A stretch of DNA of 64,000 nucleotides from Amycolatopsis oliviviridis (GCF_014654365.1 NZ_BNAY01000002.1:682001-746000); one strand, 5' to 3'; numbered from the stretch's first letter, positions 36,891 through 46,485 are shown. Made by a program: numbers and translations. The notes: generated from the letters alone by a model not told the origin.

Positions 36891-36962
36891 CTAACTAACC
36901 AGTTGGTTGCCAATTCAGATTGCCACGGCCCCCGGCTAGCTGTCAACCAACCAGTTAGTTAG
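36891..36962. promoter_or_regulatory. Two mirror-image operators between SDR and TetR genes
   Basis: CTAACTAACCAGTTGGTTG (36891-36909) and CAACCAACCAGTTAGTTAG (36944-36962) are inverted copies of one 19-bp site with two differences at the centre. Each is itself an imperfect palindrome around AACCAGTTGGTT or AACCAGTTAGTT. One abuts each gene start, the classic layout for a TetR protein that represses its neighbour and itself. Confidence 0.75.
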
Positions 36963-36972
36963 ACTGGGTCAC

Positions 36973-37500
36973 ATGGTCAGGGACAAGGAAGCGACCAAGC
37001 GGAAGCTGCTGGACGCGGCGACGACCGAGTTCGCGACGTACGGCATCGCGGGCGCCCGGGTGGACCGCATCGCGAAGAACGCGGGCGCCAACAAGGCGCT
37101 GATCTACGCCTATTTCTGCAGCAAGGAGTTTCTGTTCGAGACGGTCGTGCAGGAACAGGTGGACGCGGCGATCAAGGCCGTCCCGATCACCCCGGACGAC
37201 CTACCCGGCTACGCGGGCAGGCTGTTCGACCGCTACCTGGAGCATCCCGAAGTCCTGCGGCTCATGGGCTGGCTGCGGCTGGAGAACGGGTTCGACGCCG
37301 TTCCGGAAGCGGAGGTCCGGGCACACGCGGACAAGGTGGCCGCGATCCGGGCCGCCCAGCGTTCGGGTTCCGTGCCGGACCACTTCGACGCCGAGGAACT
37401 GCTGAGCCTCGTCCTGCACCTGTCCTTTTTGAGCTTTTCCTCTCCCGCCGCGACCCGCGACCTCGTCGTCCGCTCGGTCGCCCGGCTCACGGGAACCTGA
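36973..37500 (+). CDS. TetR-family regulator of the SDR gene
   Basis: A 175-residue TetR protein. The helix-turn-helix is in VDRIAKNAGANKALIYAYFC after the helix ATTEFATYGIAGAR. A C-terminal all-helical domain (EEVLR/GWLRLENG region) matches TetR_C families. ATG is 10 bp from the second operator copy. It is expected to repress itself and the SDR at 36065-36880. The inducing ligand is unknown. Confidence 0.88.
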   Translation: MVRDKEATKRKLLDAATTEFATYGIAGARVDRIAKNAGANKALIYAYFCSKEFLFETVVQEQVDAAIKAVPITPDDLPGYAGRLFDRYLEHPEVLRLMGWLRLENGFDAVPEAEVRAHADKVAAIRAAQRSGSVPDHFDAEELLSLVLHLSFLSFSSPAATRDLVVRSVARLTGT

Positions 37501-37534
37501 CGCGGTTTCCGCGCGACCACTGGGTACATCACCT

Positions 37535-37672
37535 CTGATCACCGGCGGCGGGATCACCACGGGACTCGAGGTTTCACTGTGGCTCGTGGAGCGGTTCTTG
37601 GGCGCTCAAGCCGCGCAACGGGCCGAAGTGGTGCTGGAGTACGAGCGGCGGGGCACCGTCTGGCGGGCGTAG
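37535..37672 (+). pseudogene. C-terminal remnant of a DJ-1/PfpI family gene
   Basis: Forty-five codons ending in TAG read LITGGGITTGLEVSLWLVER, then FLGAQAAQRAEVVLEYERRG, the characteristic C-terminal end of DJ-1/PfpI-type proteins. No start, ribosome site or N-terminal part (including the nucleophile-elbow Cys region) is present upstream, where TetR codons end at 37500. It is best read as a deletion remnant. The hairpin at 37693-37747 lies just after it. Confidence 0.75.
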
Positions 37673-37692
37673 CGCGTGCCCCGACCCCCAAG

Positions 37693-37747
37693 TGTCATGA
37701 AAGGGGCGTTCAGGACACTTTTCGTCCTGAACGACCCTTTCATGACA
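37693..37747. repeat. 24-bp inverted repeat, ATGAAAGG-type hairpin
   Basis: Arms 37693-37716 and 37724-37747 pair with one mismatch; the left arm begins TGTCATGAAAGGGGCGTTCA and the 7-nt loop contains TTTT. Same family as 24704-24760, whose outer ten bases are identical. It sits between the DJ-1 remnant and the converging dxs gene, 28 bp from the dxs stop. Confidence 0.88.
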
Positions 37748-37775
37748 GACGAGAAGGGGCCAACCGGCGTACGAC

Positions 37776-39680
37776 TCAGCGGTGCGTGTCCTCCGGCGCC
37801 GGCGTCCGGCTCGACAGGTTCGCCGACCACTCGGTCACCCGCCGCGCCACGTCCTGCGCGGTCAGCCCGACCCTGGCCAGCACCTCCTCGCGCGAACCGT
37901 GGTCGTGGAACACCTGCGGCACCGCGAGATCCCGCAGCGGGACATCGCATTCGGCGTCGCGGAACAACGCGGCCAGCGCGGATCCGAAGCCACCGTGGCG
38001 GCCGCTGTCCTCGACGGTCACGACGAGTTTGTGCTGCTCGGCCAGCGCGACCAGTTCGGCGGGCGCCGGGACGACCCAGCGCGGGTCCACCACGGTCACG
38101 CCGATGCCCTGGTCGGCCAGCCGGTCCGCGGCGGCGAGCCCGAGCATCGCGAACGCGCCCACCGCGACGAGCAGGACGTCGGCGTCGCCGGTCGGTTTGC
38201 GCAGCACGTCCACCACGCCGACGCGTTCGACGGCGGGCACGGAGTCGATCACGCCGCCCTTGGAGAATCGCAGCGCCGTCGGCCCGTCCTCGACCGCGAC
38301 GGCCTCGCGCAGTTCCTCGCGCAGCGTGCCGGCGTCGCGCGGCGCGGCGACCCGCATGCCCGGCACCATGCCCAGCAGCGACAGGTCCCACATGCCGTGG
38401 TGGCTCGGCCCGTCCGGTCCGGTGATGCCCGCCCGGTCCAGCACCAGCGTCACCGGCTGGCGGTGCAGCGCGACGTCCATCAGGACCTGGTCGAACGCCC
38501 GGTTCAGGAACGTCGAGTAGACGGCGACCACGGGGTGCTTGCCGCCCATCGCGAGACCGGCGGCCGAGGTCACCGCGTGCTGCTCGGCGATGCCGACGTC
38601 GTACCAGCGGTCCGGGTACGCCTCGGCGAACTTGTGCAGCCCGGTCGAGCGCAGCATGGCCGCGGTGATCGCGACGACGTCTTCGCGGTCGGCGCCGATC
38701 TTGACCAGCTCGTCGGCGAAGACGCCGGTCCAGCTCGGGCCCTTGACCGGCGGCAGGCCGGTTTCCGGGTCGATCGGGTCGGTCTGGTGCATCTGGTCGG
38801 CCTGGTTAGTCACCGCGGGCTCGTAGCCGTGGCCCTTCTCGGTGACCACGTGCACGATGACCGCGCCGCCGAAGTCGCGGGCGCTCTGGAACGCCTTCTC
38901 CAGCGCGGCGAGGTCGTGCCCGTCGACCGGGCCGAGGTATTTGAGGCCGAGGTCGGAGAACATCATCTGCGGGCTCAGCGCGTCCTTGAGCCCGGCCTTC
39001 GCCGCGTGCAGCGCCGCGTAGATCGGCTTGCCGACGAGGGGCGTGTGCCGCAGCAGTTCCTTGCCGCGGTCCAGGACGCGCTCGTAGCCCGGCTTGAGCC
39101 GCAGCGACGCGAGGTGGTCCGCGACGCCGCCGATGGTCGGCGAGTACGAGCGGCCGTTGTCGTTGATGACGATGACGACCGGGCGGCGCGGGTTCGCGGC
39201 GATGTTGTTGAGCGCCTCCCAGCACATGCCGCCGGTCAGCGCGCCGTCGCCGACGACCGCGATCGCGTGCCTGCCGCCACCGCCGAGTTCGAACGCCTTC
39301 GCCAGACCGTCCACATAGGACAGCGCGGTCGACGCGTGGCTGTTCTCGACGAGGTCGTGCTCGCTCTCGCCGCGCGCCGGGTAGCCGGTGAGGCCGCCGA
39401 GCTGGCGCAGCTTGTCGAAGCCGTCGTGACGGCCGGTGACGATCTTGTGCACGTACGCCTGGTGGCCGACGTCCCACACGATGGCGTCGCTCGGCGAGTC
39501 GAAGACCCGGTGCAGCGCCATCGTCAGCTCGACCACACCCAGGTTCGGGCCCAGGTGACCACCGGCGAGCCGCACCTTCTCGACGAGGAAGTCCCGGATC
39601 TCCGCGGCCAGCTCGCCGAGCTGCTCCGGGTTCATCCGCTTCAAGTCGGCCGGTCCGTGCACGGACTCGAGCAACGTCAC
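37776..39680 (-). CDS. dxs: 1-deoxy-D-xylulose-5-phosphate synthase
   Basis: A 634-residue TPP enzyme that condenses pyruvate and glyceraldehyde-3-phosphate, the first step of the MEP isoprenoid pathway. Typical parts are [35 protein letters not shown], the TPP motif [20 protein letters not shown], and the transketolase-type [20 protein letters not shown] start gives the normal length. The gene order hemQYE...DUF3000, rnd, dxs matches my recollection of mycobacteria, so this is backbone. It faces a block of recently arranged genes on both sides. Confidence 0.96.
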   Translation of the reverse strand: MTLLESVHGPADLKRMNPEQLGELAAEIRDFLVEKVRLAGGHLGPNLGVVELTMALHRVFDSPSDAIVWDVGHQAYVHKIVTGRHDGFDKLRQLGGLTGYPARGESEHDLVENSHASTALSYVDGLAKAFELGGGGRHAIAVVGDGALTGGMCWEALNNIAANPRRPVVIVINDNGRSYSPTIGGVADHLASLRLKPGYERVLDRGKELLRHTPLVGKPIYAALHAAKAGLKDALSPQMMFSDLGLKYLGPVDGHDLAALEKAFQSARDFGGAVIVHVVTEKGHGYEPAVTNQADQMHQTDPIDPETGLPPVKGPSWTGVFADELVKIGADREDVVAITAAMLRSTGLHKFAEAYPDRWYDVGIAEQHAVTSAAGLAMGGKHPVVAVYSTFLNRAFDQVLMDVALHRQPVTLVLDRAGITGPDGPSHHGMWDLSLLGMVPGMRVAAPRDAGTLREELREAVAVEDGPTALRFSKGGVIDSVPAVERVGVVDVLRKPTGDADVLLVAVGAFAMLGLAAADRLADQGIGVTVVDPRWVVPAPAELVALAEQHKLVVTVEDSGRHGGFGSALAALFRDAECDVPLRDLAVPQVFHDHGSREEVLARVGLTAQDVARRVTEWSANLSSRTPAPEDTHR

Positions 39681-39897
39681 TCTCCCACCTCGCCTGGTTC
39701 CTCTTCCGCCGTTCCGGCCAGTCTACGGAGGGCGGCTGAGAGTCTTCCGTCCCCCGCGTCACGGGTCACATGTCAGAAAATCACCACACCACACCCGACG
39801 GTGTGAACATGGTCTCTTTTGCCAAGTAGCGGTCACGTCGGGTGGCCGCGATAATCGCTGATCGACGGTTGAGCAGGAGCCGGTTCCGGAGGGTTCG
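39681..39897. promoter_or_regulatory. Divergent region dxs/betB with palindrome and short upstream ORF
   Basis: A perfect palindrome CACACCCGACGGTGTG (39790-39805) is a candidate operator for the choline operon. A 19-codon frame, 39770-39829, beginning MSENHH and ending MVSFAK, overlaps it; there is no clear Shine-Dalgarno, so translation is doubtful. GGAGGG precedes the betB ATG. Confidence 0.4.
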
Positions 39898-41385
39898 ATG
39901 GCGGATTTTTTCATCGGTGGCGAATGGGTCGACGCGGTCGGCGGTGGCCGCCGGGAGATCCGCTGCCCCGCTGACGGCTCTCTGGTCGCGGAGGTCGCCG
40001 AAGGCACCCGCGAGGACACCGAAGCGGCCATCGCCGCCGCAAGGAAGGCCTTCGACACCGGCCCGTGGCCCGCCACCCCCGCGCCCGAACGCGGTGACCT
40101 GCTGCTGAAGGCCGCCGACCTGCTCGACCGCGACGCCGCCGCCTTCGCCCGCGCCGAGTCGCTCGACACCGGGAAACGGCTGGTCGAGAGCGAATACGAC
40201 ATGGCCGACATCGCCGCTTGCCTGCGCTACTTCGGCAAGCTCGCCGCGAACGACGCCGGCCGCGTGGTCGACACCGGCAACCCGGACGCGTTCAGCCGGA
40301 TCGTGCACGAGCCGGTCGGTGTCTGCGGGCTGATCACGCCGTGGAACTACCCGCTCCTGCAGACCATCTGGAAGGTCGCCCCCGCGCTCGCGGCGGGCAA
40401 CACGTTCGTCCTCAAGCCCAGCGAACTGACCCCGCACACGTCGATCATGCTGATGAAGCTGCTGACCGAGGCCGGACTGCCCGGCGGCGTCGCGAACCTG
40501 GTGCTCGGCGCCGGCGCGCAGGCCGGGGCGCCGCTGTCCGAGCACCCGGACGTCGACCTCGTCTCGTTCACCGGTGGCCTCGCGACCGGGAAGATCATCG
40601 CCGCCTCGGCCGCCGCCACGATCAAGAAGGTCGCGCTGGAACTGGGCGGCAAGAACCCGAACGTCGTCTTCGCCGACTCGGACTTCGACACCGCCGTCGA
40701 CTACGCGCTGACCGCGGTCTTCCTGCACTCCGGGCAGGTCTGCTCGGCGGGCGCCCGCCTGATCGTCCAGGAGGAGTGGCACGAGAGGTTCGTCGACGAA
40801 CTCGTCCGGCGCGCCGAATTGATCCGACTGGGTGGTCCTTTCGACCCGAAGGCTGAAACCGGTCCGTTGATCTCGGCCGCCCATCTGGAAAAGATCGAAC
40901 GTTACGTCGCGAAGGCACTGGAAGAGGGCGCCGTCCTGCGCACCGGCGGCAAACGTCCCGACGATCGCGAGCTCGCGAAGGGGCACTACTACCTGCCGAC
41001 CATCCTCGACGACGTGAAACAGGGCAGCAGCGCCGTCGTCGACGAATCGTTCGGCCCGGTGCTCACCGTCGAGACCTTCACCGACGAGGACGACGCCGTC
41101 CGCATCGCCAACGACACGCACTACGGCCTCGCGGGCGCGGTGTTCACCTCCGACGCCTCCCGCGCGCAGCGGGTCGCGAACCGGTTGCGGCACGGCACGA
41201 TCTGGATCAACGACTTCCACCCGTACCTGCCGCAGGCGGAATGGGGTGGCTATAAGCAGTCCGGCTTCGGGCGGGAGCTCGGCCCGACCGGACTCGCCGA
41301 GTACACGGAGGCGAAACACATCTACCAGAACCTCCGGCCCGCACCACAGCGCTGGTTCTCCGGGGAGCCCGCCGCATCCAACTGA
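39898..41385 (+). CDS. betB: Betaine-aldehyde dehydrogenase
   Basis: A 495-residue aldehyde dehydrogenase. TPWNYPLLQTIWKVAPALAA binds NAD; the catalytic Glu is in ALELGGKNPNVVF and the Cys in HSGQVCSAGARLIV; the C-terminal EWGGYKQSGFGRELGPTGLA is typical of betaine-aldehyde enzymes. It is followed by a permease (16-bp gap) and choline oxidase, so it probably completes choline to glycine betaine, an osmoprotectant. ATG with GGAGGG upstream. The symbol is given on sequence type and operon context. Confidence 0.85.
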   Translation: MADFFIGGEWVDAVGGGRREIRCPADGSLVAEVAEGTREDTEAAIAAARKAFDTGPWPATPAPERGDLLLKAADLLDRDAAAFARAESLDTGKRLVESEYDMADIAACLRYFGKLAANDAGRVVDTGNPDAFSRIVHEPVGVCGLITPWNYPLLQTIWKVAPALAAGNTFVLKPSELTPHTSIMLMKLLTEAGLPGGVANLVLGAGAQAGAPLSEHPDVDLVSFTGGLATGKIIAASAAATIKKVALELGGKNPNVVFADSDFDTAVDYALTAVFLHSGQVCSAGARLIVQEEWHERFVDELVRRAELIRLGGPFDPKAETGPLISAAHLEKIERYVAKALEEGAVLRTGGKRPDDRELAKGHYYLPTILDDVKQGSSAVVDESFGPVLTVETFTDEDDAVRIANDTHYGLAGAVFTSDASRAQRVANRLRHGTIWINDFHPYLPQAEWGGYKQSGFGRELGPTGLAEYTEAKHIYQNLRPAPQRWFSGEPAASN

Positions 41386-41401
41386 AGAGGGGAAACTGCC
41401 G

Positions 41402-42913
41402 ATGAGCACTCCTTCCGATGACGGCTTGGCCGGTTTCGGCTACAAACAGGAACTCGAAAGAACGCTCGGCAACTTCCACACCTTCGCCGCGGGGATCAGC
41501 TACATCTCGATCCTGACCGGCACCTTCCAGCTGTTCTACTTCGGCTTCAGCTTCGGCGGGCCCGCCTACTGGTGGTCGTGGCCGATGGTCTTCGTCGGCC
41601 AGCTGATGGTCGCGCTGTCCTTCGCCGAACTGGCGGCGCACTACCCGGTGGCGGGCTCGATCTACAACTGGTCGAAACGACTCGGCAGCCCGCACGTGGC
41701 GTGGCTGGCGGGCTGGATGATGCTCACCGCGTCCATCGTCAGCATCGCGGCCGTGGCGCTGGCGTATCAGATCACGCTCCCCCAGATCTCGTCGTTCTTC
41801 TCGTTCTCCGGTGACAGCGCGGTGAACGCGGTCATCCTCGGCACGATCCTGATCCTGTTCACCACGCTGGTGAACGCCTGGGGCGTGAAGCTGATGGCGC
41901 GGATCAACAGCGCCGGGGTGTTCATCGAACTGATCGCGGCGGTCCTGCTGATCGTGGCGCTCGCGGTGAACATCACGCGCGGCCCCGAGGTCGTCATGCA
42001 GACCAACGACACCGGCGCAGACCAGCCGTGGGGCTACTTCGGGGCGTTCCTGGTCGCCTCGCTCGCGTCGACCTACGTCATGTACGGCTTCGACACCGCC
42101 AGCTCACTCGGCGAGGAAAGCCACGACCCGCGCAAGAACGCGCCCAAGGCGATCCTGCGCGCGCTGATCGCGTCGTTCGTCATCGGCGGGCTCATCCTGC
42201 TGCTGGCACTGATGGCCGTCGGCGACATCAACAACCCGCAGATCGCCACCGGTGGCCTGCAGTTCATCGTCCTCGACGTGCTCGGCAGCACCGTCGGCAC
42301 GATCTTCCTGCTGGCGGTGGTCATCGCGATCACCGTCTGCAACCTGGCCGTGCAGTCGGCGGCGATCCGGATGATGTTCGCGATGGGCCGCGACAACAAC
42401 CTGCCCGCCGGCAAGCATCTCGCGCGGGTCTCTCCGAAGACTAAGACCCCCGTGGTCCCCGCGATCGTGTCCGGGGTGATCGCGGTGCTGATCCTGGTGG
42501 TCAACGTCGGCCAGCCGCAGATCTTCACGGTGATCACCAGCATCGGCATCATCATGATCTACCTGGCGTACCTGCTGGTCACCGTCCCGATGCTGGTGAA
42601 GCGGTTCCGCGGGCAGTGGCCGCCGCCGAAGGTCGAGGGCGCCAAGTACTTCTCCCTCGGCAAGCTGGGGCTGCCGGTCAACATCGTCGGCGTGCTGTGG
42701 GGCGGGGCGATCGTGGTGAACCTGGCGTGGCCGCGACGCGAGGTCTACAACGCCACCGAGCCCTACCACTGGTACCTCGAATGGGGGGCCGTGCTGTTCG
42801 TCGGCGCGGTGGCGGTCGCCGGTTTCGCGTATTACTGGTTCGTCCTGCGGCACAAGAGCGGCGTCCTCGCCGATCACGCCGCGGAAGCACATCCCGAGGA
42901 GGCAGCACAGTGA
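41402..42913 (+). CDS. APC-superfamily permease (candidate choline transporter)
   Basis: A 503-residue membrane protein with about 12 segments, of the same APC subgroup as 9048-10514. The N-terminus LAGFGYKQELERTLGNFHTF, LSFAELAAHYPVAGSIYNWS and GFDTASSLGEESHDPRK parallel it closely. The operon context with betB and choline oxidase suggests uptake of choline or a related amine. The ATG has GAAGAGGGGA upstream, and the stop overlaps the choline oxidase GTG by 4 bp. Confidence 0.85.
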   Translation: MSTPSDDGLAGFGYKQELERTLGNFHTFAAGISYISILTGTFQLFYFGFSFGGPAYWWSWPMVFVGQLMVALSFAELAAHYPVAGSIYNWSKRLGSPHVAWLAGWMMLTASIVSIAAVALAYQITLPQISSFFSFSGDSAVNAVILGTILILFTTLVNAWGVKLMARINSAGVFIELIAAVLLIVALAVNITRGPEVVMQTNDTGADQPWGYFGAFLVASLASTYVMYGFDTASSLGEESHDPRKNAPKAILRALIASFVIGGLILLLALMAVGDINNPQIATGGLQFIVLDVLGSTVGTIFLLAVVIAITVCNLAVQSAAIRMMFAMGRDNNLPAGKHLARVSPKTKTPVVPAIVSGVIAVLILVVNVGQPQIFTVITSIGIIMIYLAYLLVTVPMLVKRFRGQWPPPKVEGAKYFSLGKLGLPVNIVGVLWGGAIVVNLAWPRREVYNATEPYHWYLEWGAVLFVGAVAVAGFAYYWFVLRHKSGVLADHAAEAHPEEAAQ

Positions 42914-44463
42914 CCGGAGAGTTCGACTACATCGTCGTCGGCGGCGGGACGGCGGGTTCGGTGGTCGCGGCGAGACTCTCGGAAGACCCGGACGTCACCG
43001 TGGCACTCCTGGAAGCCGGACCGTCCGATGTGGACGATCCGGCGGTGCTGGAACTGACGAAGTGGATGGGCCTGCTGGAATCCGGCTACGACTGGGACTA
43101 TCTGGTCGAACCGCAGGACTCCGGCAACTCGTTCCTGCGCCACGCCCGCGCGCGGGTGCTCGGCGGCTGCTCGTCGCACAACTCGTGCATCGCGTTCTGG
43201 GCGCCCGCGGAAGACCTCGACGAATGGTCGTCGCTCGGCCTGCCCGGCTGGTCGGCCCAGGACATTTTCCCGCTGTACAAGCGCCTTGAGACCAACGACG
43301 GCCCCGGCGACCACCACGGCCGCTCGGGCCCGGTGACCATCCGGTCGGTGCCGCCGAACGACCCGACCGGCGTCGCGCTGCTGCAGGCCTGCGAGCAGGC
43401 GGGCATCCCGCGGACGGAGTTCAACTCCGGCAAGACCGTGACGCACGGCGCGAACTGGTTCCAGATCAACGCACGCGAGGACGGCACGCGCTCGTCGGCG
43501 TCGGTGTCGTATCTGCACCCGATCATCGGCAAACGGCCGAACCTGGAGATCATCACCGGCGCCCGGGTCCGGCGGCTGCTGTTCGACGGCAAACGCTGCA
43601 CCGGCGCGGAATACCTGGCCGACGACCTGATCCACGGGGTGAAGCTGCGCGCACGGCGCGAGGTCATCCTGTCGTCGGGCGCGATCGACACGCCGAAACT
43701 CCTGATGCTGTCCGGAATCGGCCCGGCCGACCATCTGCGCGAAGTCGGCGTGGACGTCCTGGTGGACTCCCCCGGCGTCGGCGAGAACCTGCAGGATCAC
43801 CCCGAGGGCGTCATCCAGTGGGACGCGCTGCAGCCGATGACCACCGAGTCCACGCAATGGTGGGAGATCGGCATCTTCACCACCACGGAGGACGGCCTCG
43901 ACCGGCCGGACCTGATGTTCCACTACGGCTCGGTGCCGTTCGACATGAACACCCTGCGGCACGGCTACCCGACGACGGAGAACGGCTTCTGCCTGACCCC
44001 GAACGTCACCCGGTCGCGGTCGACCGGCACGGTGCGGCTGCGCAGCCGCGACTACCGGGACAAGCCGAAGGTCGACCCGCGGTACTTCACCGACGAGCAC
44101 GACATGCGCGTGATGACCTACGGCATCAAGCTGGCCCGCAAGATCGCCGAACAGCCCGCGCTGGACGAATGGGCGGGTACGGAACTGGCACCCGGCAGGG
44201 ACGTCAAGACCGACGACGAGATCGCGGACTACCTGCGCAAGACGCACAACACCGTCTATCACCCTTCGTGCACCGCGAAAATGGGCGGCGACGGGGATCC
44301 GCTGGCCGTGCTGGACGCCCGGCTGCGGGTGCGCGGCGTCGAAGGCCTGCGGGTCGCCGACGGTTCGGCGATGCCGTTCCTGGTCGCGGTGAACCCGTGC
44401 ATCACGACGATGGCGATCGGTGAGAAGTGCGCGGACATGCTGAAGGAGGACGCGCGCTCCTGA
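42910..44463 (+). CDS. codA: Choline oxidase (GMC oxidoreductase)
   Basis: A 517-residue FAD enzyme that oxidises choline to betaine aldehyde and on to glycine betaine with oxygen. The FAD motif is YIVVGGGTAGSVVAARL. GGCSSHNSCIAFWAPAEDLD carries the His that links FAD covalently in Arthrobacter choline oxidase, and MNTLRHGYPTTENGF, TVYHPSCTAKMG and VNPCITTMAIGEKCAD align with its active-site His and Asn segments. Length is slightly below the 546 residues of that enzyme. GTG overlaps the permease stop. A terminator follows. Confidence 0.88.
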   Translation: MTGEFDYIVVGGGTAGSVVAARLSEDPDVTVALLEAGPSDVDDPAVLELTKWMGLLESGYDWDYLVEPQDSGNSFLRHARARVLGGCSSHNSCIAFWAPAEDLDEWSSLGLPGWSAQDIFPLYKRLETNDGPGDHHGRSGPVTIRSVPPNDPTGVALLQACEQAGIPRTEFNSGKTVTHGANWFQINAREDGTRSSASVSYLHPIIGKRPNLEIITGARVRRLLFDGKRCTGAEYLADDLIHGVKLRARREVILSSGAIDTPKLLMLSGIGPADHLREVGVDVLVDSPGVGENLQDHPEGVIQWDALQPMTTESTQWWEIGIFTTTEDGLDRPDLMFHYGSVPFDMNTLRHGYPTTENGFCLTPNVTRSRSTGTVRLRSRDYRDKPKVDPRYFTDEHDMRVMTYGIKLARKIAEQPALDEWAGTELAPGRDVKTDDEIADYLRKTHNTVYHPSCTAKMGGDGDPLAVLDARLRVRGVEGLRVADGSAMPFLVAVNPCITTMAIGEKCADMLKEDARS

Positions 44464-44473
44464 GCTTCTTCGG

Positions 44474-44510
44474 GAAGGCCCCCTGGCTTCGGTCAGGGGG
44501 CCTTCGCTTT
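44474..44510 (+). terminator. Intrinsic terminator of the choline operon
   Basis: Perfect 12-bp stem GAAGGCCCCCTG / CAGGGGGCCTTC (44474-44485, 44494-44505) with an 8-nt loop, then GCTTT. It begins 10 bp after the choline oxidase stop. Confidence 0.85.
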
Positions 44511-44550
44511 GCCCGAAAACCAGTGGAACGGTCCCTCCGGCGCCATTACC

Positions 44551-45093
44551 GTGCTGCCGGACCACGTCGTCGTACCCACCTGCCTGCCTTCGGTCCTGCG
44601 CCGTTGCCACGCTTGCGCCTCCGAACGTTTCCGGGCGAACGGCAAATTCCGCGTCAACGCCAACCACAAACTCCTCGACGTCTGGCTCCTCGTGCGCTGC
44701 ACCGGATGCGGGGACACCGCGAAACTCACGATCCTGGAGCGGGTGAACGTACGCTCCGTACAGCCTGAGCTGCTGGACCGGCTGCACGAGAACGACCTCG
44801 GCCTGGCGGCCGAACTCCTTGCCGATCCGACCGTGCTTCGCCGTAACCGAGTTTCCCTCGATTGGGATGGCGCCTGGCGCCTCGATACCGGCGGGCCGGT
44901 TTTCGGGGACCCGCTCGAAGTCGCGGTTCGCTTCGCGGCACGGATCCCGGTCCGTCCGGTACGGCTGATCGCCGAAGGATGCGGTCTTTCGCGGGGCGAG
45001 GTCGAGAGGCTCCTGGAGGAAGGGAAGGTGGTCTCGGCGGTGCGGTTGAGCGGAAAGGTCTCGGGCGACTTCACCTTCACACTGAAACGCTGA
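44551..45093 (+). CDS. DUF1062 family protein
   Basis: A 180-residue protein of the DUF1062 family. The N-terminal part has a four-cysteine pattern (RRCHACASERFRANGKFRVN ... VRCTGCGDTAKL), probably a zinc ribbon; the remainder is a helical and S4-like tail (CGLSRGEVERLLEEGKV). GTG 44551 fits family N-termini that start just before VVVPTCLPSVLRR; a TTG at 44509 would add 14 residues but lies in the terminator tail. Function unknown; the S4-like end hints at RNA binding (inference). Confidence 0.75.
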   Translation: MLPDHVVVPTCLPSVLRRCHACASERFRANGKFRVNANHKLLDVWLLVRCTGCGDTAKLTILERVNVRSVQPELLDRLHENDLGLAAELLADPTVLRRNRVSLDWDGAWRLDTGGPVFGDPLEVAVRFAARIPVRPVRLIAEGCGLSRGEVERLLEEGKVVSAVRLSGKVSGDFTFTLKR

Positions 45094-45223
45094 GGCTTGG
45101 TCCGTGAAGACTGGGCGTCACAATGCCAGCCGGGTCAATTCACTCTTCAGTGGTCATCCTGCAATTAGTATTGTCGCTTAAAATTACGAACAATCAATGG
45201 TTGTATTTCGGTAATATGGAGGG
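45094..45223. promoter_or_regulatory. AT-rich promoter region of the HNH gene
   Basis: The last 75 bases (ttagtattgtcgcttaaaat and onward to tttcggtaatatgg) are far more AT-rich than the flanks, and include TAATAT 6 bp before GGAGGGG. Possible promoter, and a compositional sign of transfer. Confidence 0.45.
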
Positions 45224-46480
45224 GTGTCCGAGACCCTCATTCCCGAACTGCCGCAGGAGTTGTGGCGCGCCGGCAAGCTGGAGCTTGCCCACGGCGTGAC
45301 GCACCTGGTGCAGGTGATGAGGGTGGCCTCCGCCGCGCTGGGGAAATACCTGGCGGAGATCGAGACACGAGGCGCGGAAGACTTGTACGGCCACGGGAGC
45401 GCGGCGTCCTGGTTCGCCGAGATCGCGAGGTTTTCCCCGAGCGACGCGCGGGAGACGGTGAACCGGGCTTTGGCGTTGAACCCCGTCCCGGAGGTCGGTG
45501 GCGCCGTGACGGTGTTCGCGCCCGCGACCGCCGCCGCGGCCGAGGACGGCGCGATCGGGGACCAGCACATCGACCTGATCCTGGAGATCCTCCGGAAAAT
45601 CCCCACCGACCTCCCCGCGGGCGAGCGCGAGGGCGCGGACAAGATCCTCGCCGACCTCGCCCGCCACGCCGGCCCCAAAGAGATCGCCCAAGCCGGCGCC
45701 GACCTCCTCGCACACCTGGACCCCGACGGGAACGAACCCCGAGATCCCGACCCCGCCCCGCCACGGCGGGAGGTGTTCGTCGAGCGCCGCAAGGACGGGT
45801 TCTGGAAACTCTCCGGTCTGCTGGACCCCGAAACCGGGGCCCGCACCGCCGCCATCCTGGACGCCTACGGGGCGAAGCGGCCGGTCGACGAGTTCGGTCA
45901 GGCCGACCACCGGACCATGCCGCAACGTTACGGTGACGCGTGGGCCGACGTCCTCGACCTCGCCGCCGCCTGCCCGGATCAGCCCGGGACGTCCGGGTAT
46001 CGCACGCTGGTGCACGTCACTGTCGGCCTCGACGCCCTCAAGACCGGGCTCGGGACCGCGTGCCTGGACTTCGTCGGGAAGATCACCGCCCGCGAAGCGC
46101 GCCTGATGGCCTGCGACTGCCTGATGATCCCCGTCGCGCTCAGCGCTGCCGGTGAACCGCTGGACGTCGGACGGATGCGACGATTCGTCACCCCCGGCCA
46201 ACGCCGAGCGTTGAACATCCGCGACGGGGGCTGCGCGTTCCCCGGCTGTCATCGGGCGCCGAAACACTGTCACGCGCACCATATTCAGCACTGGGCGGAC
46301 GGCGGCCCCACCGACCTGCGGAACCTGGTCCTGCTCTGCTCCTACCATCACCGGTTGATCCACCACGGTGACTGGACAGTCCGGATCGCCGGAGACGGAC
46401 TACCCGAATTCGTACCGCCGCAGTATCTGGACCCGCTACGACATCCCCGGCGCAACGTCCTCCACCGCGTCGTCACCTGA
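45224..46480 (+). CDS. DUF222 / HNH endonuclease (13E12-like family)
   Basis: A 418-residue protein of the actinobacterial 13E12 type: DUF222 over residues 20-330 and a C-terminal HNH nuclease domain. The HNH core is visible in CAFPGCHRAPKHCHAHHIQH, then WADGGPTDLRNLVLLCSYHH; the Cys pairs (CAFPGC, CSYHH) would bind a structural metal. Such genes occur in several copies in many actinomycetes and behave like mobile or repeat-borne genes. GTG start with GGAGGGG. A strong hairpin follows. DNA nuclease activity is inferred from family. Confidence 0.88.
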   Translation: MSETLIPELPQELWRAGKLELAHGVTHLVQVMRVASAALGKYLAEIETRGAEDLYGHGSAASWFAEIARFSPSDARETVNRALALNPVPEVGGAVTVFAPATAAAAEDGAIGDQHIDLILEILRKIPTDLPAGEREGADKILADLARHAGPKEIAQAGADLLAHLDPDGNEPRDPDPAPPRREVFVERRKDGFWKLSGLLDPETGARTAAILDAYGAKRPVDEFGQADHRTMPQRYGDAWADVLDLAAACPDQPGTSGYRTLVHVTVGLDALKTGLGTACLDFVGKITAREARLMACDCLMIPVALSAAGEPLDVGRMRRFVTPGQRRALNIRDGGCAFPGCHRAPKHCHAHHIQHWADGGPTDLRNLVLLCSYHHRLIHHGDWTVRIAGDGLPEFVPPQYLDPLRHPRRNVLHRVVT

Positions 46481-46485
46481 ACTCC

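Noticed and set aside
39770..39829. 19-codon gene before betB
   Set aside because: No Shine-Dalgarno and it overlaps the operator-like palindrome; kept only as a note in the regulatory feature.
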